Shown here: positions 24,190 to 36,660 of the stretch, in pieces
Layout: each line of letters opens with the position of its first letter
Position numbering within the stretch: the first letter of the stretch is position 1
Assembly: GCA_013398175.1 (NCBI GenBank)
Contig: VZRZ01001307.1
Coordinates: 1-64,000 of the forward strand
DNA length: 64,000 bases
Source: Climacteris rufus
Lineage: Eukaryota > Chordata > Aves > Passeriformes > Climacteridae
Reading direction: 5' to 3'
Translations under genes and position numbers: made by a program
The notes under the pieces: generated by a model
Database searches by the model: none
The model's input: only the letters and a program-made list of their open reading frames with translations
Told to the model about the DNA's origin: nothing

Positions 24190-24556
24190 AATTCCTGGAG
24201 AAGAGAAGACTCCAGGCAGACCTTAGAGCACCTGCCAGTACCTAAAGGGGCTCCAAGAGAGCTGGAGAGGGGCTTGGGACAAGGGCCTGGAGCGACAGGA
24301 CAAGGGGGAACGTCTTTAAGCTAAAGGAGAGTATATTTAGATTAGATATTAGGGAGAAATACGTGGGGTGGTGTGAGGGTGGTGAGGTCCTGGCACAGGT
24401 TGCTGTGGCTGCTCCATCCCTGGAAGTGTCCAAGGCCAGACTGGATGCGGTCTGGTGAAACCTGGTCTAGTGGAAGGTGTCCCTGCCCATGGCAGGGCAT
24501 GGAACGAGATGGGCTTTAACATCCCTCCCAAGCCAAACCAGTCCATGAGTCTGTGA
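24190..24556 (+). mobile_element. CR1 LINE 3' fragment
   Basis: About 365 bases of the CR1 3' end. Landmarks are 'CCTGGAGAAGAGAAGACTCC' at about 24195, 'GAGAGGGGCTTGGGACAAGG' at about 24264, 'TTTAGATTAGATATTAGG' at about 24335, 'CCATCCCTGGAAGTGTCCAA' at about 24413, and 'GTGTCCCTGCCCATGGCAGG' at about 24477. The last 40 bases are diverged ('CATCCCTCCCAAGCCAAACC') and the terminal octamers are reduced to 'CATGAGTCTGTG'. Confidence 0.94.
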
Positions 24557-26690
24557 AAATACCAGAACTGAGGAGAACATTAAAAGTGAGTCTGAATGAC
24601 TCTGGTTCGATATGGTGACACATGATGACAGGAACGAGGTTGACAGAGCACAGTCATGTAGCTGGAGTCCAACCTTGTGGCAGGAGATTTCTTCTGGAGG
24701 GTAACCCACCTGAAGGGCTCTGATTACCACCAGAACACCCCAAGGAGGAACAACAGCCCTCTTTATCCTTCTGCCTGCAGTGCAGCAGCATTAACACTAC
24801 TGCTACCTCCTTCCTTGCTAGCAGATTCCCATGATCACAGGACATGTGGACATGGCTGGAAGACCCAGGATGGGAGCTAGGGTGAGCCCCGGGGGACATT
24901 TCGGTGTGATAAACTGTAGGGAAAAGGCAAAGCACTTCTCCTGCTCGGTGGTTGCTGCTGCTGCTTCTGCAAGACTCCACGATTTTCAGAATTAACCTTC
25001 CCAAGGGTGACAGGTTGAAACCTTTGCTAAACAATGAGGTTTCTTGGGGAGCTGTGCTATACCATCTGTGTACAACCCAGAGGTGTGCCCACTGCCAGCA
25101 GCCTGATGGGACCCTGAGCACCAGCAGCCTCCAGTAAACATCCAGGACCTCAAGAACACCTTTGCTTGGGTGGGCACCCCAATGCAGATCTTGGAGCTCT
25201 CTCTGTGGTTGGCATCTCCTGGACCAGGCCAGAGGGCAAGTGCAGGCACTAGAGCCTGACACTCAGCTCCCAGTGCCTTCACCGGGATGAAACAGGAGCT
25301 TCTAGATCTTGTTTGTGAGCAGGGGAGCAGGTGAGATGATCTGTTTCCTAATGCACATATTCCTTGCCACTAAGTAAAAAGTGATGCACTCACACGGATA
25401 GGTCTAGCATTACTGAGACACCATACCTCTTCCAGGGATTATTCCAGGGTGTTCAGCCCTGTTCAGCCCCAGTGTTGTTTGAAGTCTCTTCATTCACAGA
25501 AACTTGAGAAAAAAAAATTTCTTTGTTCCAAATAGTATTTAACACAGCCCTGATCACCTTACAGCTAGCAAAGTCCTCCCAACATCACACCCCACAACAG
25601 AAGCAGCACACCATCCTCACTGGCATGGCTGGGAGTAAAAATCTGAGCTCTTGTACATCACGTCATTCAAGAGAACTGGGAATTTTGGAAAATATCTGTG
25701 TAAATGCAATACTTGCTCTGTGACTGATCAGCACTTAGATGTCTCCTGGAGCTGGCACTCCATGTGTTGGCAGTCAGAGGAGACAGCTCTGCAGAGAGAC
25801 AAAGGGGAGAGTCTATCCCCTTTTATACACACGGCCCTCAAGTGTTGATGCTTTCTCTTAAGGCAGTGCTGCTCCTCTGCACAGGCTCTGCATTGGCATA
25901 GAGACAGTCCCAGCTCCTGGCACCATGTGGGGAGAGCAGGGCCCATCCACAGTGTGAGTGATGGATGGTGGTGCAGGGGATGGATGGCCATGATAATGCT
26001 GGGACATTGCACCATGCTCCAGACACACAGCAAATGCTCCAGAGGGAAAGGGGGAAAAACAGAGTCATCCACAGAGGGTGAAAAAGAAAGTTTTGAGACA
26101 AGGAGCAGAGCCTGACCGAGCAGAGAGACTGCAGGAACCATAGGACTAAAATTTCACTTCTGGATGTCAAAGACACAGCACAAGCCATCATGTCGAAGTG
26201 AGGCAGCCTGAGCACCCCAGCTGTCTCAATTCCTGCTTTTGTACAGCACTTATGCAGGTCTGGTCATGGCAACAAAATTGAAGGCACAGACGGCAGACCC
26301 GGGCTGGGAATTCAGCCTTCCGAAAGGCTTCATGTTGCCTAAAGCCCCATGACATGACCCTGTGAGGACCCCAGCACTTTCCCCTACTGCCCTGTGCTTA
26401 GCCCTGACTCCTGTGCCAGTCCCTTGCCACCACAGGCAGCCTGCTGTCCCATCCACAACCTCTTCCCATGTTGAAAAAGAGATGGAACACCCAGGAGGTC
26501 AAAGCTACAACCCTATCCCCTACACCCCCAGGAATGCACTACAGTGGATGGAGAAGGAGGGTTGGGGGCTGAGCCATGACACAAACCTCCACAGTCTCCC
26601 ACAACCTTGGTCCTGCCCATGGCCAGCCCTCGGCTACCAGCATGTCAGATTTTGCAAGCTGTGTCTGTGGCTTCTGCATTTGGCTTGAGA
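24557..26690. other. Unique noncoding stretch, 24.6-26.7 kb
   Basis: No gene is recognised. The longest open frame is a 202-codon minus-strand frame at 24654-25262 without recognisable domain or codon pattern. No mobile element, RNA gene or simple repeat beyond short A runs (about 25509) was found. Confidence 0.5.
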
Positions 26691-27018
26691 TTAAGGGAGC
26701 CTGCAAGAATGATGGAGAGAGACTGTTTACAAGAGCCTAGAGTGACAGAGCAAGGAGGAATGGCTTCAAACTGACAGAGAGTAGGATTAGATTAGTAATA
26801 GGAAAAATTTCTTCCCTGTGATGGTGGAGAGGCCCTGGCATAGGTTGTCCATAGCTGTGGCTGTCCCATCCTTGGAAGCGTCCAAGGCCAGGCTGGAAAG
26901 GGCTTGGAGCAACCTGGGATAGTGGAAGGTGTCCCTGCCCATGGCAGGGGGTGGGACTGGATGGGATTTAAGGTTCCTTCCAACACAAACCATTCTGTGA
27001 TTTTATTATTCTATGATT
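26691..27018 (+). mobile_element. CR1 LINE 3' fragment, well preserved
   Basis: This is the clearest CR1 3' end in the window. Landmarks are 'TGGCTTCAAACTGACAGAGA' at about 26761, 'AATTTCTTCCCTGTGATGGT' at about 26807, 'GCTTGGAGCAACCTGGGATA' at about 26900, 'GTGTCCCTGCCCATGGCAGG' at about 26929 and 'CCATTCTGTGATTTTATTAT' then 'TCTATGATT' at the end. The 'GGGATAGTGGAAGGTGTCCC' form of the block is the one common in songbird CR1 copies. Confidence 0.96.
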
Positions 27019-29757
27019 AGAAGCATTGCAGCTCATGGGCTACCTGGCTACTGGCATTTGACACCAGCACTTAGCCCTGCTATTTTGTCCAGGGTTATTT
27101 CCATGGCAAAACACTCAGCTAAAAATACTGCTAGAACTTACTGGACAACATATGCAGATAGTTTTGAGTTAGATAAAACACCTCCTTTTGAATCTGGGCC
27201 ATACTTGTAGTTTTAAAAGTAATCTTAAAATAAACTTAAAAATCTTAAAATAAGCAGTAATATTCTAACTATGCTGAAAAGGCTCAAAAAGCACTTATCA
27301 ACCTCAGATTTGTTCTTGCTGCTTGTTCTGTTTGCAAAACTGCTTTCAGGCTAATCTTGTGAATTTTCCAGGCCTGATTCATGAGTGTTGCTGGGGCTAG
27401 TGGGGCTTAGATCACACCTGGTGCAGGGCACACCTGGGGAGAGCCTTACTCCAGCATCCTTGGCAGGATGAGGCTTTTGAGAGAAGTAGCACTTTTTTCT
27501 AAAGTATTATTTGATTTGGTTTTGTTTAGCAATGAGCTGTTTCTACTGGTGGCAATGCAACCTGGGCTGGTTACAAAGGACAAACCATGCTCCTACTTCA
27601 AAAGGAAACTGCATTGTTGTCAACATTTGGTTTAAATCCAGCCCTAGCAAAAACCTGTGGTTCTTAACTTTTCCAGTGGAATGGGAATTCCTGGTTTGTG
27701 GAAGTGAACCTGGTAGTTAATGTTTCCACCATCACTGTTGCTGTTATCTCTGAAACTGCTTTTACCACCAAGTCATGACTCTAGCAGCTACACAATGAGC
27801 AGGTTTCTCATCCCAATGGAGTGTGGGGGATTCCTGAGGTCAGGCCCTACCACAGGCTTAGCCATCCTACGCTGACATATTTGAGATCATGGGCACAAAT
27901 GTCTAAAAAAATCCAGGCTGAGTTTTCTCATAGCATAGCACTGGATTCAGAAAAAAACGTCTAACATGGAGAGCCTTTCCGGACTCACCAACCTGGCCTT
28001 ACACCAGAAAGGGGGTTGTTTCTCTTGCAAGGTTGTTTTGCCTATGAGGGGCCCTGTAGCACTGAAAGGAAACATTGGCTGAGGTCCCTCAGCAGTTCCA
28101 CTGAGTGCAGGGCAGGGCAGGTCCTGTCCCAGGCTGAGGCCTGCTTGCCCTGCTCACATGGGATTACACAGAGCTGGGTTTGTGTATCCCGGGGCCATCT
28201 GCTAAAGGGCTGTGGAGCCTGGCTCCAAGTTCAGGTCCTTCCTGCACGTAGCTTGTCGCACTGCAGCCACCAGGCAGGTTGAGCTGTGACTGGTCACCCC
28301 CAAAGGCTCTCCTGGTGACTCTTGCGCTCCTGCCAGCAGCTGCTTCCCCACATTTCTGCAGGAAAGCATTGGCTTCTCTTGTAGGTCATTTGGATGTCTC
28401 GGTTATAACTGCAGCATTGAATTGTGTCCTAATTTTGCGGCATTTGTGGTTATGTCTGATCTTTGTCTCCCTTATTTTGTTACATTTTAGAAATGCAATA
28501 AACAAAATCTTTCAAAAAGAAAGAAAACATGGCAGAGATTTGAAATGGAAAATGAGCACAAACTGGACCCATGCCTCTTTATTAGATGCCAGAGGGAGGG
28601 GAATGAACAAACCTCACAGCGACAAACTCTATTAATAAAGTGGTGAGGGTGGGTCTCAAATGGGAGAGGAGCTGGAGGCCAACCCAGCTCTCTGGCCTCG
28701 GACGGTCCTGCTGCCCAGTGCAGGGGCCTCGCCAGCTTGAGTTGGCAGAGGGACCGTTCAGTGGGTGGGAAAGGCCACAGACTGACCCAGCAGGGCTTTG
28801 GGAAAGGTACCAGACTGCTGGCAGAGGGCTCGTGCCCACAAGGTGTGTTCCTGCACTACCCCGAGACAGATTACGCAGCAGTCCTAAGCATTGGGTGTGT
28901 TGTGCCATGTCACTTCTCCAGCCCAGTGGCTGTGGGTCTGAACCCTGAATAAAGACATATCTGGTGTCAGGGGTCACGTCCAACTCTGCATTTCAGGCTG
29001 GTGACCTAGAGCGTCCCTTCGTTTGGCTACCCCAGAAAGCAAGAGGCCAGGAAAGGAAGAGCAGCTGCTGATCTCTGTAGAACCTGCCACTCCTTTCCTC
29101 AGAGTCCAGTGAAACTGTCCTTGTCCAGACCTCTGTCTCTCTTGCTCTTGACTGTTGGCATGTTGGCAGCTGGACAGGGCAAAAAATCCCAGGAGATAAC
29201 TGGGAGAGACCAAGGCATGGCTTTGGTGTCCTGTGCCACCCACTGCCACAACATACAGTAACAGAGCTGCCAGGTAAGAGCTTTTAATAAGAACCCCCTA
29301 TAGGGAAACCCGTGCAGAGCATGTCTGCTTGAGTTCATTGATGATGCCAAAATACATTTTAACAGGGAGAAGACTCAACAGAATGTGCCTACAGCTACAT
29401 GGCAGGTCCAAAGGGAATGAGAAGGGACAATATACAATTCAACCTTTAGATCTGCTCCACTTTGTGCCAGAGCCATCCATTCTCTACCACAACCTGAGAA
29501 GGCTCATGCCAGCACATGGACATCCTTTGTGCTCAGGGGTGGGACAGAAAAGCTCTCGGTGTCCCTGACATTGGATGCCAGTGGTGGTCAGCGATGCTGG
29601 GAGTAGGACAGACCGCAGAGCATACCTGGACTGGTGTTGTGCTGTGAGGGGATTGTCTCTCCAGTGTCTGTGCTTCCTGTCTGCCACCATGGACCAGCAC
29701 TGAGCCCTGCAGAGGTCTCCAGGGCAATCCATTTTCTGAAAAATGCATTTCTGCAAC
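27019..29757. other. Unique noncoding stretch, 27.0-29.8 kb
   Basis: No gene is recognised. Bases 27205-27260 contain two copies of 'ATCTTAAAATAA' about 25 bases apart, a short AT-rich tandem. A plus-strand frame open for about 100 codons ends with TAA inside an AATAAA hexamer at 28947-28952, within a stretch with more CpG than its flanks; see findings. No mobile element was recognised before 29758. Confidence 0.45.
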
Positions 29758-29986
29758 CACTCTCACCACCCTCACAGGGAAGAATTTCTTCCTAATAACT
29801 AATCTAACCTGCCTTTTGTCAGTTTGAAGCCATTCCCCTTGTCCTGTCACTCCAGGCCCTTGTAAACAGTCCCTCTGCATCTCTCTTGTAGCTCCTTCAG
29901 GTACTGGAAGGCCACAATTAGGTCACCCCGAAGCTTCTCTTCTCCAGGCTGGACAATCCCAATTCTCTCAGCCTTTTCTCTCAGAG
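29758..29986 (-). mobile_element. CR1 LINE fragment, minus strand, lacking its 3' end
   Basis: The plus strand shows the reverse complement of CR1 in order: 'CACCCTCACAGGGAAGAATT' at about 29766, 'TTGAAGCCATTCCCCTTGTC' at about 29823, 'CTTCAGGTACTGGAAGGCCA' at about 29894 and 'CTTCTCTTCTCCAGGCTGGA' at about 29934. The element therefore runs leftwards and stops at about 29758 before the 'GCCCAGAGAAGCTGTGG' part and the terminal octamers, so its 3' end is deleted. Confidence 0.94.
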
Positions 29987-30261
29987 ACCAAAGTAGTTAA
30001 ACACCCACCTGTTCTCCCTGCACCCACAGGACTTTTAAAAGTGTAACTCTTGGGTGAACCCAGGTGAACACACTCCTCCTTCCATAAAAGAAAGGAGAAA
30101 ATGCAGGTGGACCTGACAGTCCAGCCAAGGGCAAAAGGCTGTGTGGCTCCAAGCCCAAGAAACATCTTACTGTGGGCAGTGCCTCACACAGGCACACAGG
30201 AGTGCACTGACACGAGAGCAGCAGCACAGCAGATCCAGATCCCATGGGTTTTTTTTTGGTG

Positions 30262-30279
30262 TTTTTTTTTTTTTTTTTT
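30262..30279. repeat. Poly(T) run of 18
   Basis: Eighteen T in a row, preceded by a second T run at about 30249-30257. On the minus strand it is a poly-A run, but no AATAAA or gene-like body is visible on its 5' side (higher coordinates), so a retropseudogene tail is not supported. Confidence 0.9.
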
Positions 30280-32727
30280 GGGTGCTTCCAGAGATACAAA
30301 CAAATGAAACATTCAAGGCCCATTATCCTATGACTTAATTTTTCACTCTAGGATCATTCCTGTCATGTCATAAAATCCCTTCCATTAACTTATCAGGTTC
30401 CATCTACAAACAGCATAGGCTCCTTGCCCCTACTTTCCGGTTTGGAAGGCTGTTCAAGAACGTCATTCTCCTACTGGCTAGAAATTTTAATATATCGTGC
30501 AGTCTAAATTTATCTGCAAAATCACCCAGACTCAAAGCACCAGGCTTGTGACCAAAAAGGGCCATGTTTAAGTAAGTACAGGTGGGGTTATTGCAAGAGG
30601 CAAGACTTGGCATTAACTGGGACTCCAGGTCCAGTTGCAAATCTCATTACTGGACTCTCTTATTTTATTGACCATCAGCCACAACGTTCTGAAACACCCA
30701 AGAAATTATTTCCCTGGCTGTGTGGGGAAGGATCAGGTGACACAGTAAAGCTGCACAGGAGTTACAGACCTCATTCTTCATTAATAACATTGCTGACAGA
30801 AAGAGAAAATAATTATTATCCCACAGTTGTACAAGGACAGATGTCCAGTGTTTCCATGTAGAATCCAGATTCCTGGTGGAATCCATGAAGAGCTACAGAA
30901 GGTTATTCTGATATTGAGTGGCTGACTGATAAAAATGCAATTGAAAAGTAATGTCTGTGGGGAAAAACAACTTACAAAGACCAACAAGGATGACCAAAAG
31001 AGGTGAAATTGGCTGGGACCTCTAGTTTGGAAGAAGGCTGAGGCAAGAAACTTTAATCTGGAGGACTGCCCAATGAAGAGTGGTCCGAACAGCATCAATG
31101 AGAAATGATTGTTCATTACAGGAAGCAGGGAGAACCAAGGAAGTGCTGGAGCACAAGATTTAAAAAAAGACAAAGCAGAGATTTCCTCACCCACTTCAGA
31201 GTTACACTGTGGAGCTCTTTGCTGCAGGATGCTACACATACCAAAGGGTTGGGTGGTTCCAAAGGCATTCAGATACTTCAAGAATGAGAAATCCATGGCA
31301 AGAAAATAAACACAGAGATGCTCAGCCTGGTTCAAGGAGGCTCTGAGGCACAGAGGGTTAGAAACCAGACTCACAGTGAGAAGGGTCCCTGAGCATTGTG
31401 TGCTCTCTGCCAGCCAAGTCCCTGTGGTTGGGATCAGGTGCTCCACTAGGCTGACCCATCTTTTGCCTGCCAGTAAAACCATTCTTATAGTCCCTGTCTC
31501 CCACAGATGAATGGGCTGCAGTGACAGCTTCTCAAATATGGTGTGTGGCACAGTGGAGATCAGGCAGGGAGGAGGAACAGGCACAGATCAGGAAAGGATG
31601 GAGATTTGTGGCAAGGGCTCTTGAGGCCTGGCTGAGACTCAACACGTCCACATGTCCACAAATGCTCCAAGGCTGCAAGGGGCTATATGGCCCCACTGCA
31701 GGTCCCTGCTGCCAAAGGACATTCCTCAGAGCTACTTGCTAAATAATGGAATCTAAATTTCCGCCTTCTTGTGGCAAAGTTAAAAAAACCACTAACATTA
31801 ACCAAATTATACCCTGGTCTAAACAAAGGAGGGCTAGGGCTGCCAATTTCATAATTATCCCAAATGGGTCTTAATATGACACAGATAAATACTTTCCAAT
31901 TATCCAATGGAACAAGGCTGCCCTGGGGGAAATGGAGAACAACATATTACAGGGGCCAGAGACCCACGGGATTCAGAATTCACACTCCTCTACTCCTGCT
32001 GCAGTCCACACATGGCAGGGGAGGGAGGCAGCAGGGTGAGAGCCCATTCTCACCCACCCCTGGGTGCTGCTGGTGGAACTGTTTCCCCAGCAATGGGATA
32101 AGAGGGTCAGCAAGGGTGTTGAAGCTTCTGCTGAAAAGGAAGCTGTGGGTGGGCTCAGGGCCAGTGGCTGGCTGCAGGGCACCAGGGCTGGCACTGCTGT
32201 CCTTCCCAGCACAGCTGCAGGGGCAGAGTGATCTCTGTCCTGAGTGAGCTGCCTGGGGCTGTGGAAGGTGCTGGGGCTGGTGCTCTGGGCTGCTCTAGGT
32301 GTCACCTTCACCTCATTGCTCACGGCAGCCAGACTGTCTGAGAGCACAGCTTTGAATTCAGGGTGAGGTCCTCCAGCAGGAGGGGGACACACGTGGTGTC
32401 TGCACCCAGGCTGCTCCTGTAGAGCAGCATCCTTGGATGGCTCTCAGCAATGTGTGCTTGCCGGTATTTTGGCCCTCACTAATGCAGCATCACTTGCAGC
32501 ATCTTGTGTTCAAAGATGTAGCTCAGTCCTGTACTCCCCCAGGCTAGCTTAACTACAAAATCTGAACTGGGAAAAATCTGTCAGGGAACTGTGCTCTCCA
32601 CAGACAGGTTGCACATGCATGCACCTCCTGAGAGTGTGAAGCTGAGCTGCTTCTCAGGAAACTCTGGATGCTGCAGTGGTTCTGTAGGACTTCTGCATCC
32701 AATGTATATATATTCCTGGAGACTCTG

Positions 32728-32765
32728 TTCTCCAGCTTCTTTGACCCTATTCTCCAACTTCTTTG
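32728..32765. repeat. Short tandem duplication, period 22
   Basis: TTCTCCAGCTTCTTTG at 32728-32743 recurs with one change as TTCTCCAACTTCTTTG at 32750-32765. It is a two-copy local duplication in otherwise unique DNA. Confidence 0.8.
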
Positions 32766-35700
32766 TGCCACTGGCACTACTTGACCTTGTAAACATTCTC
32801 TGCTCTTGCAGTGGTGAGAGCCCACCCACATGACAAATTGTACCTGCAGCAGAGGCCTCATGCATGTACAACAGGAAAGCTTCCTCTGTTAGAGATGAGC
32901 CCTGAGACCAAGACCCACTTCCCAAAGGCAGATGTGTCTGGGAGCACTAGTTTTATAAACACATGGATCAGCCACCTTGTTATGCCTCACAGGAACCATA
33001 AGTAGAATTTGGAGCACATCAATTCAGTGAAAATTAGCCATAGGCTCCCCTTGATGGACATGGGAATGTCCAGACTCAAGGGTTCCTTCAGACCAGCATT
33101 TCCATGCATTTAGGAGACCTACAAACACTTCTCTTCAAATGACTATCTCCTGATCCTTCAGTCCTAGGATCCAAGGCCTGGAGACTGTGCTGGACAACAC
33201 AGGTATTGAGAGAAAGCAAATTATCAGCTGTTGCAACATCTGTTGCTCCTGATCAAGTGTGTACTTGCTGCTCTTCCCTGGCATGCAGTGCCCTATGTCA
33301 AAAATTGGTTCCTTTTCTCCTGCTGGCAGATGCAGAGCAGCTGGAAAATGGAGATGCTTGGGGCATGAAAGGAGTGGAAATGTGATGGCTAGTGTGCTGC
33401 AGGCAAAGAGATCGATGTTCCAGAGCCTGGCCCCCTGCCAGTGGCAGAGCTTTCACTGGAAAACAGTTGACGACTTTTTAAATAGAGGTTGAAGAATACT
33501 CTTGGGCTGCACATAATCCTCAGAAGTCTCAGGATAGGATATATTTTGTAGATAAAATATACTATTGCTTTACCAGGCTTGTCAAAGGTGCTGGGTAGTG
33601 ACAAGATTCAAAAGCCCTCAGGACAAGGACTGTCCATCATACTGAGTTTTAGGTGCACCATGGTCACCAGAGCCCACACAGAACCTTATCACAGCACCTA
33701 GGCCACAGCTGTCCATCACCTGCACTGCTCTAGACAAGAGTGTGGAGGTCCCACCAACATGAGCCATTGTGGCCCCACGGAGCAGCTCATGGCTGGACAG
33801 AGGTTGCTGAGGTTCAGTTGTGGCAGGGCCCTGGGCTGTGCCCTGTTGTATGGTCAGCCCAGCTCTGCGTCCTTGGGAGGGGAGCCACAGCTTTCCCGCT
33901 GCACTTTGCTGTGTGTGCAGGAGTCCTCCTCTTCCTCAGCCTGCCCACCTGGGCAGACAGACAGGAGGTTCCCCCACAGGGTGTAGGGTAGGTGCTCATC
34001 ACCCTGGCTATCAGTTACAGAGCTCTGCACATCCCAGGAGTTAGGTGGGAGCTTTATTCCCAGCCACAGTGGTCCTCACAATTTCAGAAGTATCAATGAA
34101 CCCACGAGTTTTGGAAATTTTGCATTGGAAAGAGATGCTTCTCTTACCTAGGGGGGAGCTGAGAGCCCAGAGCTTGATGTGGGGATGGCTGAAGGACTAA
34201 GGGTGTGAAGTTGTGTCCCTGCCGTGGGCAGCAGCACAGGGCAGGCTGAGCCCTGGGGAGGGGAGCAAAGCCCACACTGAGCTAAGGGAGCAGCCTTGTG
34301 CTGCTCTGGGGGAGCTGAGACCCATCCCCTTGCTGCCATCCCTTTACCTATCCAAAAGGGCTCAGGGACTTGAGCCTCAAGCTCTAGGCCTGGCTATCCC
34401 TAAACCTCCTATCTTCACCTTCCAGGAAGCCGAGGTGCCAAGTGCTGTAACCATTGGCAGTATGGCACAGGGGAGGATGTGGACGTTGGTTACTTTAGAA
34501 ACTCACAGAGGAGTAATTTTCTATCAGACCCAGAACCAATGCTTTAAAATGACACACAGGCTTGTTGTTTTGGCAGAGTAACCAAAAGCAGATGCTGGAT
34601 TGAGAAGCCAGTGAGAAGCATCAGGATGCCCCGTGGGTACTCATGGCCCAGCCACACAAACAACTGGCCTGAGGAAGGATTTCCTTGCTACCTAAACCAC
34701 CCTGTCATGTTCAGAGCCAGCCATCCTGGGCCATGGTGGGCCCCACTGCCTCCTACAGCCTGGTCCTCTCCTGTCCCCTCTTTCAGGGTCCCTTTGTCCC
34801 TGTGCACTGACTCAGTGACATAGCACATCCTGCATCCTCACTGATGCTCTGCAGGCCTTTCCTTCTCTGGCTGGGGTGGGTTTCATGAAGATGAAGCTTT
34901 GTGGGGAACAGTGGTGCTTGACAGCCAGGGGCTCCCAGGGACAAGCTCAGAGGGGGACACAGAGGCCTTGAAGGTGTGCTCAGTTGTTGTTCACTGCCAG
35001 GCCACCCATTTTCTCCCCCAGGTCCTTATCTCCTCCCTGGCAGCAGTTACCTGCCTTCAAAGGCGAGCTGGTCCCAGCACTGTCCCATAATCATTTTGCA
35101 AAGCACACTCTGTCTGTGAGGGGAAGCCCTGCAAAGCAGCTCCATGTACTCTTTTGCTGCCAGCAGCTCCAGGTGTGTGCACATGGCTTGTCCGACTTCT
35201 ATGCAGCTGAACCCCCTTAACCAGCTCAAAACCTCTACAGGAAAATCTGCCATCCCAAACCCCTCCATGCCAGCTCTGCACTGGCTCAGAGCACCCATGG
35301 CCTCTTCCAAGCACATGGACAGCTGGTGACTTAGGCACAAGAAGGCACAACTTTTCCAAGTCTCCCTGTCATCTTCCTGTCTAACCCTTTCTTTCTCTGG
35401 GACAATCTGCATGGCATTGCAGAGCAAAGCCAGGCTGGTTACAGATGGGCTTTTCCCGTGTCCTAACCTCACCCCACCTCCTGGCTGCAGAGGCTTTGGC
35501 TGCTGTTTGGAGGTACATGGTCTTGGGAGAAGTACAAGAAGAGCTGAGGGCAAGTGGGACTGGTGGGCACTGCCCTGGGGGACTCTCTTGCATTACTTAG
35601 TGCCTCCCAAGAATCATCCATGTCCTGCACAGGGCAAGTTTCTCCTCTCCCAGGAGTGGAACTAGGGTTGAACACAGAGAACTGAAGTATGGGGTACACA

Positions 35701-36459
35701 AGGTGACTGCAAGGCCCATGCAGGGCTGAGAGGACCATACACTCCTTTGCAACATCCCAAGCCCTTCTGAGCCAGAAGCTATGATGGAACCTTTGAAGTC
35801 CCCTAGTTCATGTTAGTTCATGAAGCCTCTAGTTCATGTTATCAGAGATTTCTGTAATCCCTGATCTTAGGTAAGATCCACACATGCCCTCGGACCCCAA
35901 GGAGCTCAGCAGCATGCTGCAGATTGAAGCGGAGAATGGTGTGCATTGGGAGAGGCAGTGGTGCTAGTGCTGCAGTGGGAGACCAAAAAGACAAGTGAAG
36001 AAAGAAGGCAATAAAGAAAAGAGATTAATTAATCCCTCTGGTCCTTGTGCTGGAGAGGAAGCTGAAGACATTCTTTACTGATGCAGGCTGCACCTCTGCC
36101 TCCAAAGATGTTGCTCTGTGTTGCTGCCACCTGCACCTGGCTCCAAGTGTGTCAGAGCTACCTGTGCTGGAGCAGGAGCTGCTGAGCTTCCCTCCGTGGC
36201 ACAAGCAGCCTTTGTGCCACCTCAAGCAGGTTTCCAAACAGAGCTAGGGACAGATAGTGGGGGACGAGCTTGGGGCTGCTCAGTGGAAACTCCATTGATT
36301 ACTCTGTGCGGTACCTTCCCGACATCATGAACACCTCAGCCCCTGGGGAAAATCTGGGTTCTATCAGCTCTTATAAGCAAGTGTTTCGAAAGGTTTACAG
36401 AAAAGTAAAGTAAACAGAGCTCTGAGTAACAAAAGAGCCCCGTTTATGCATTCTTTGAT

Positions 36460-36660
36460 TCACTGTAAAGGATGGTGTAAACTGACTTTTTAACCAAGCA
36501 TTAGGCAAGATTTGGGCCCCCGCCATTATATAATAAACAGTGACATGGCTATATTAAAATATTTACTTAATGCACTGAAGTGACTTATAGTATGAGTGGC
36601 TACTCAATAGGATGGCCTAAGTGTTAAGGCGTCAGGTGCCATCGCCTGTATAAATATTCT
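36460..36660. promoter_or_regulatory. AT-rich block, candidate conserved noncoding element
   Basis: About 200 bases with low GC set between GC-richer flanks. They contain 'CCATTATATAATAAAC', several TAAA/TTAA words, and a CAGGTG E-box near 36629. No open frame, repeat family or RNA gene was recognised. The call rests only on composition contrast and word density, so it is weak. Confidence 0.2.

Noticed and set aside
24600..24625. tRNA B-box-like word (GGTTCGATA)
   Set aside because: It lacks the second half of the B box, an A box at the right distance, and a cloverleaf fold.
30249..30640. Retropseudogene with poly-A tail on the minus strand
   Set aside because: The 18-base T run would be the tail, but no AATAAA, no gene-like body and no target-site duplication could be seen at higher coordinates.
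30781..31584. Longest open frame in the window (267 codons, minus strand)
   Set aside because: Composition is hydrophobic and serine/leucine/phenylalanine-rich as in random AT-leaning DNA, there is no domain, no splice context, and no conserved motif. A frame of this length can arise by chance when scanning six frames of 64 kb.
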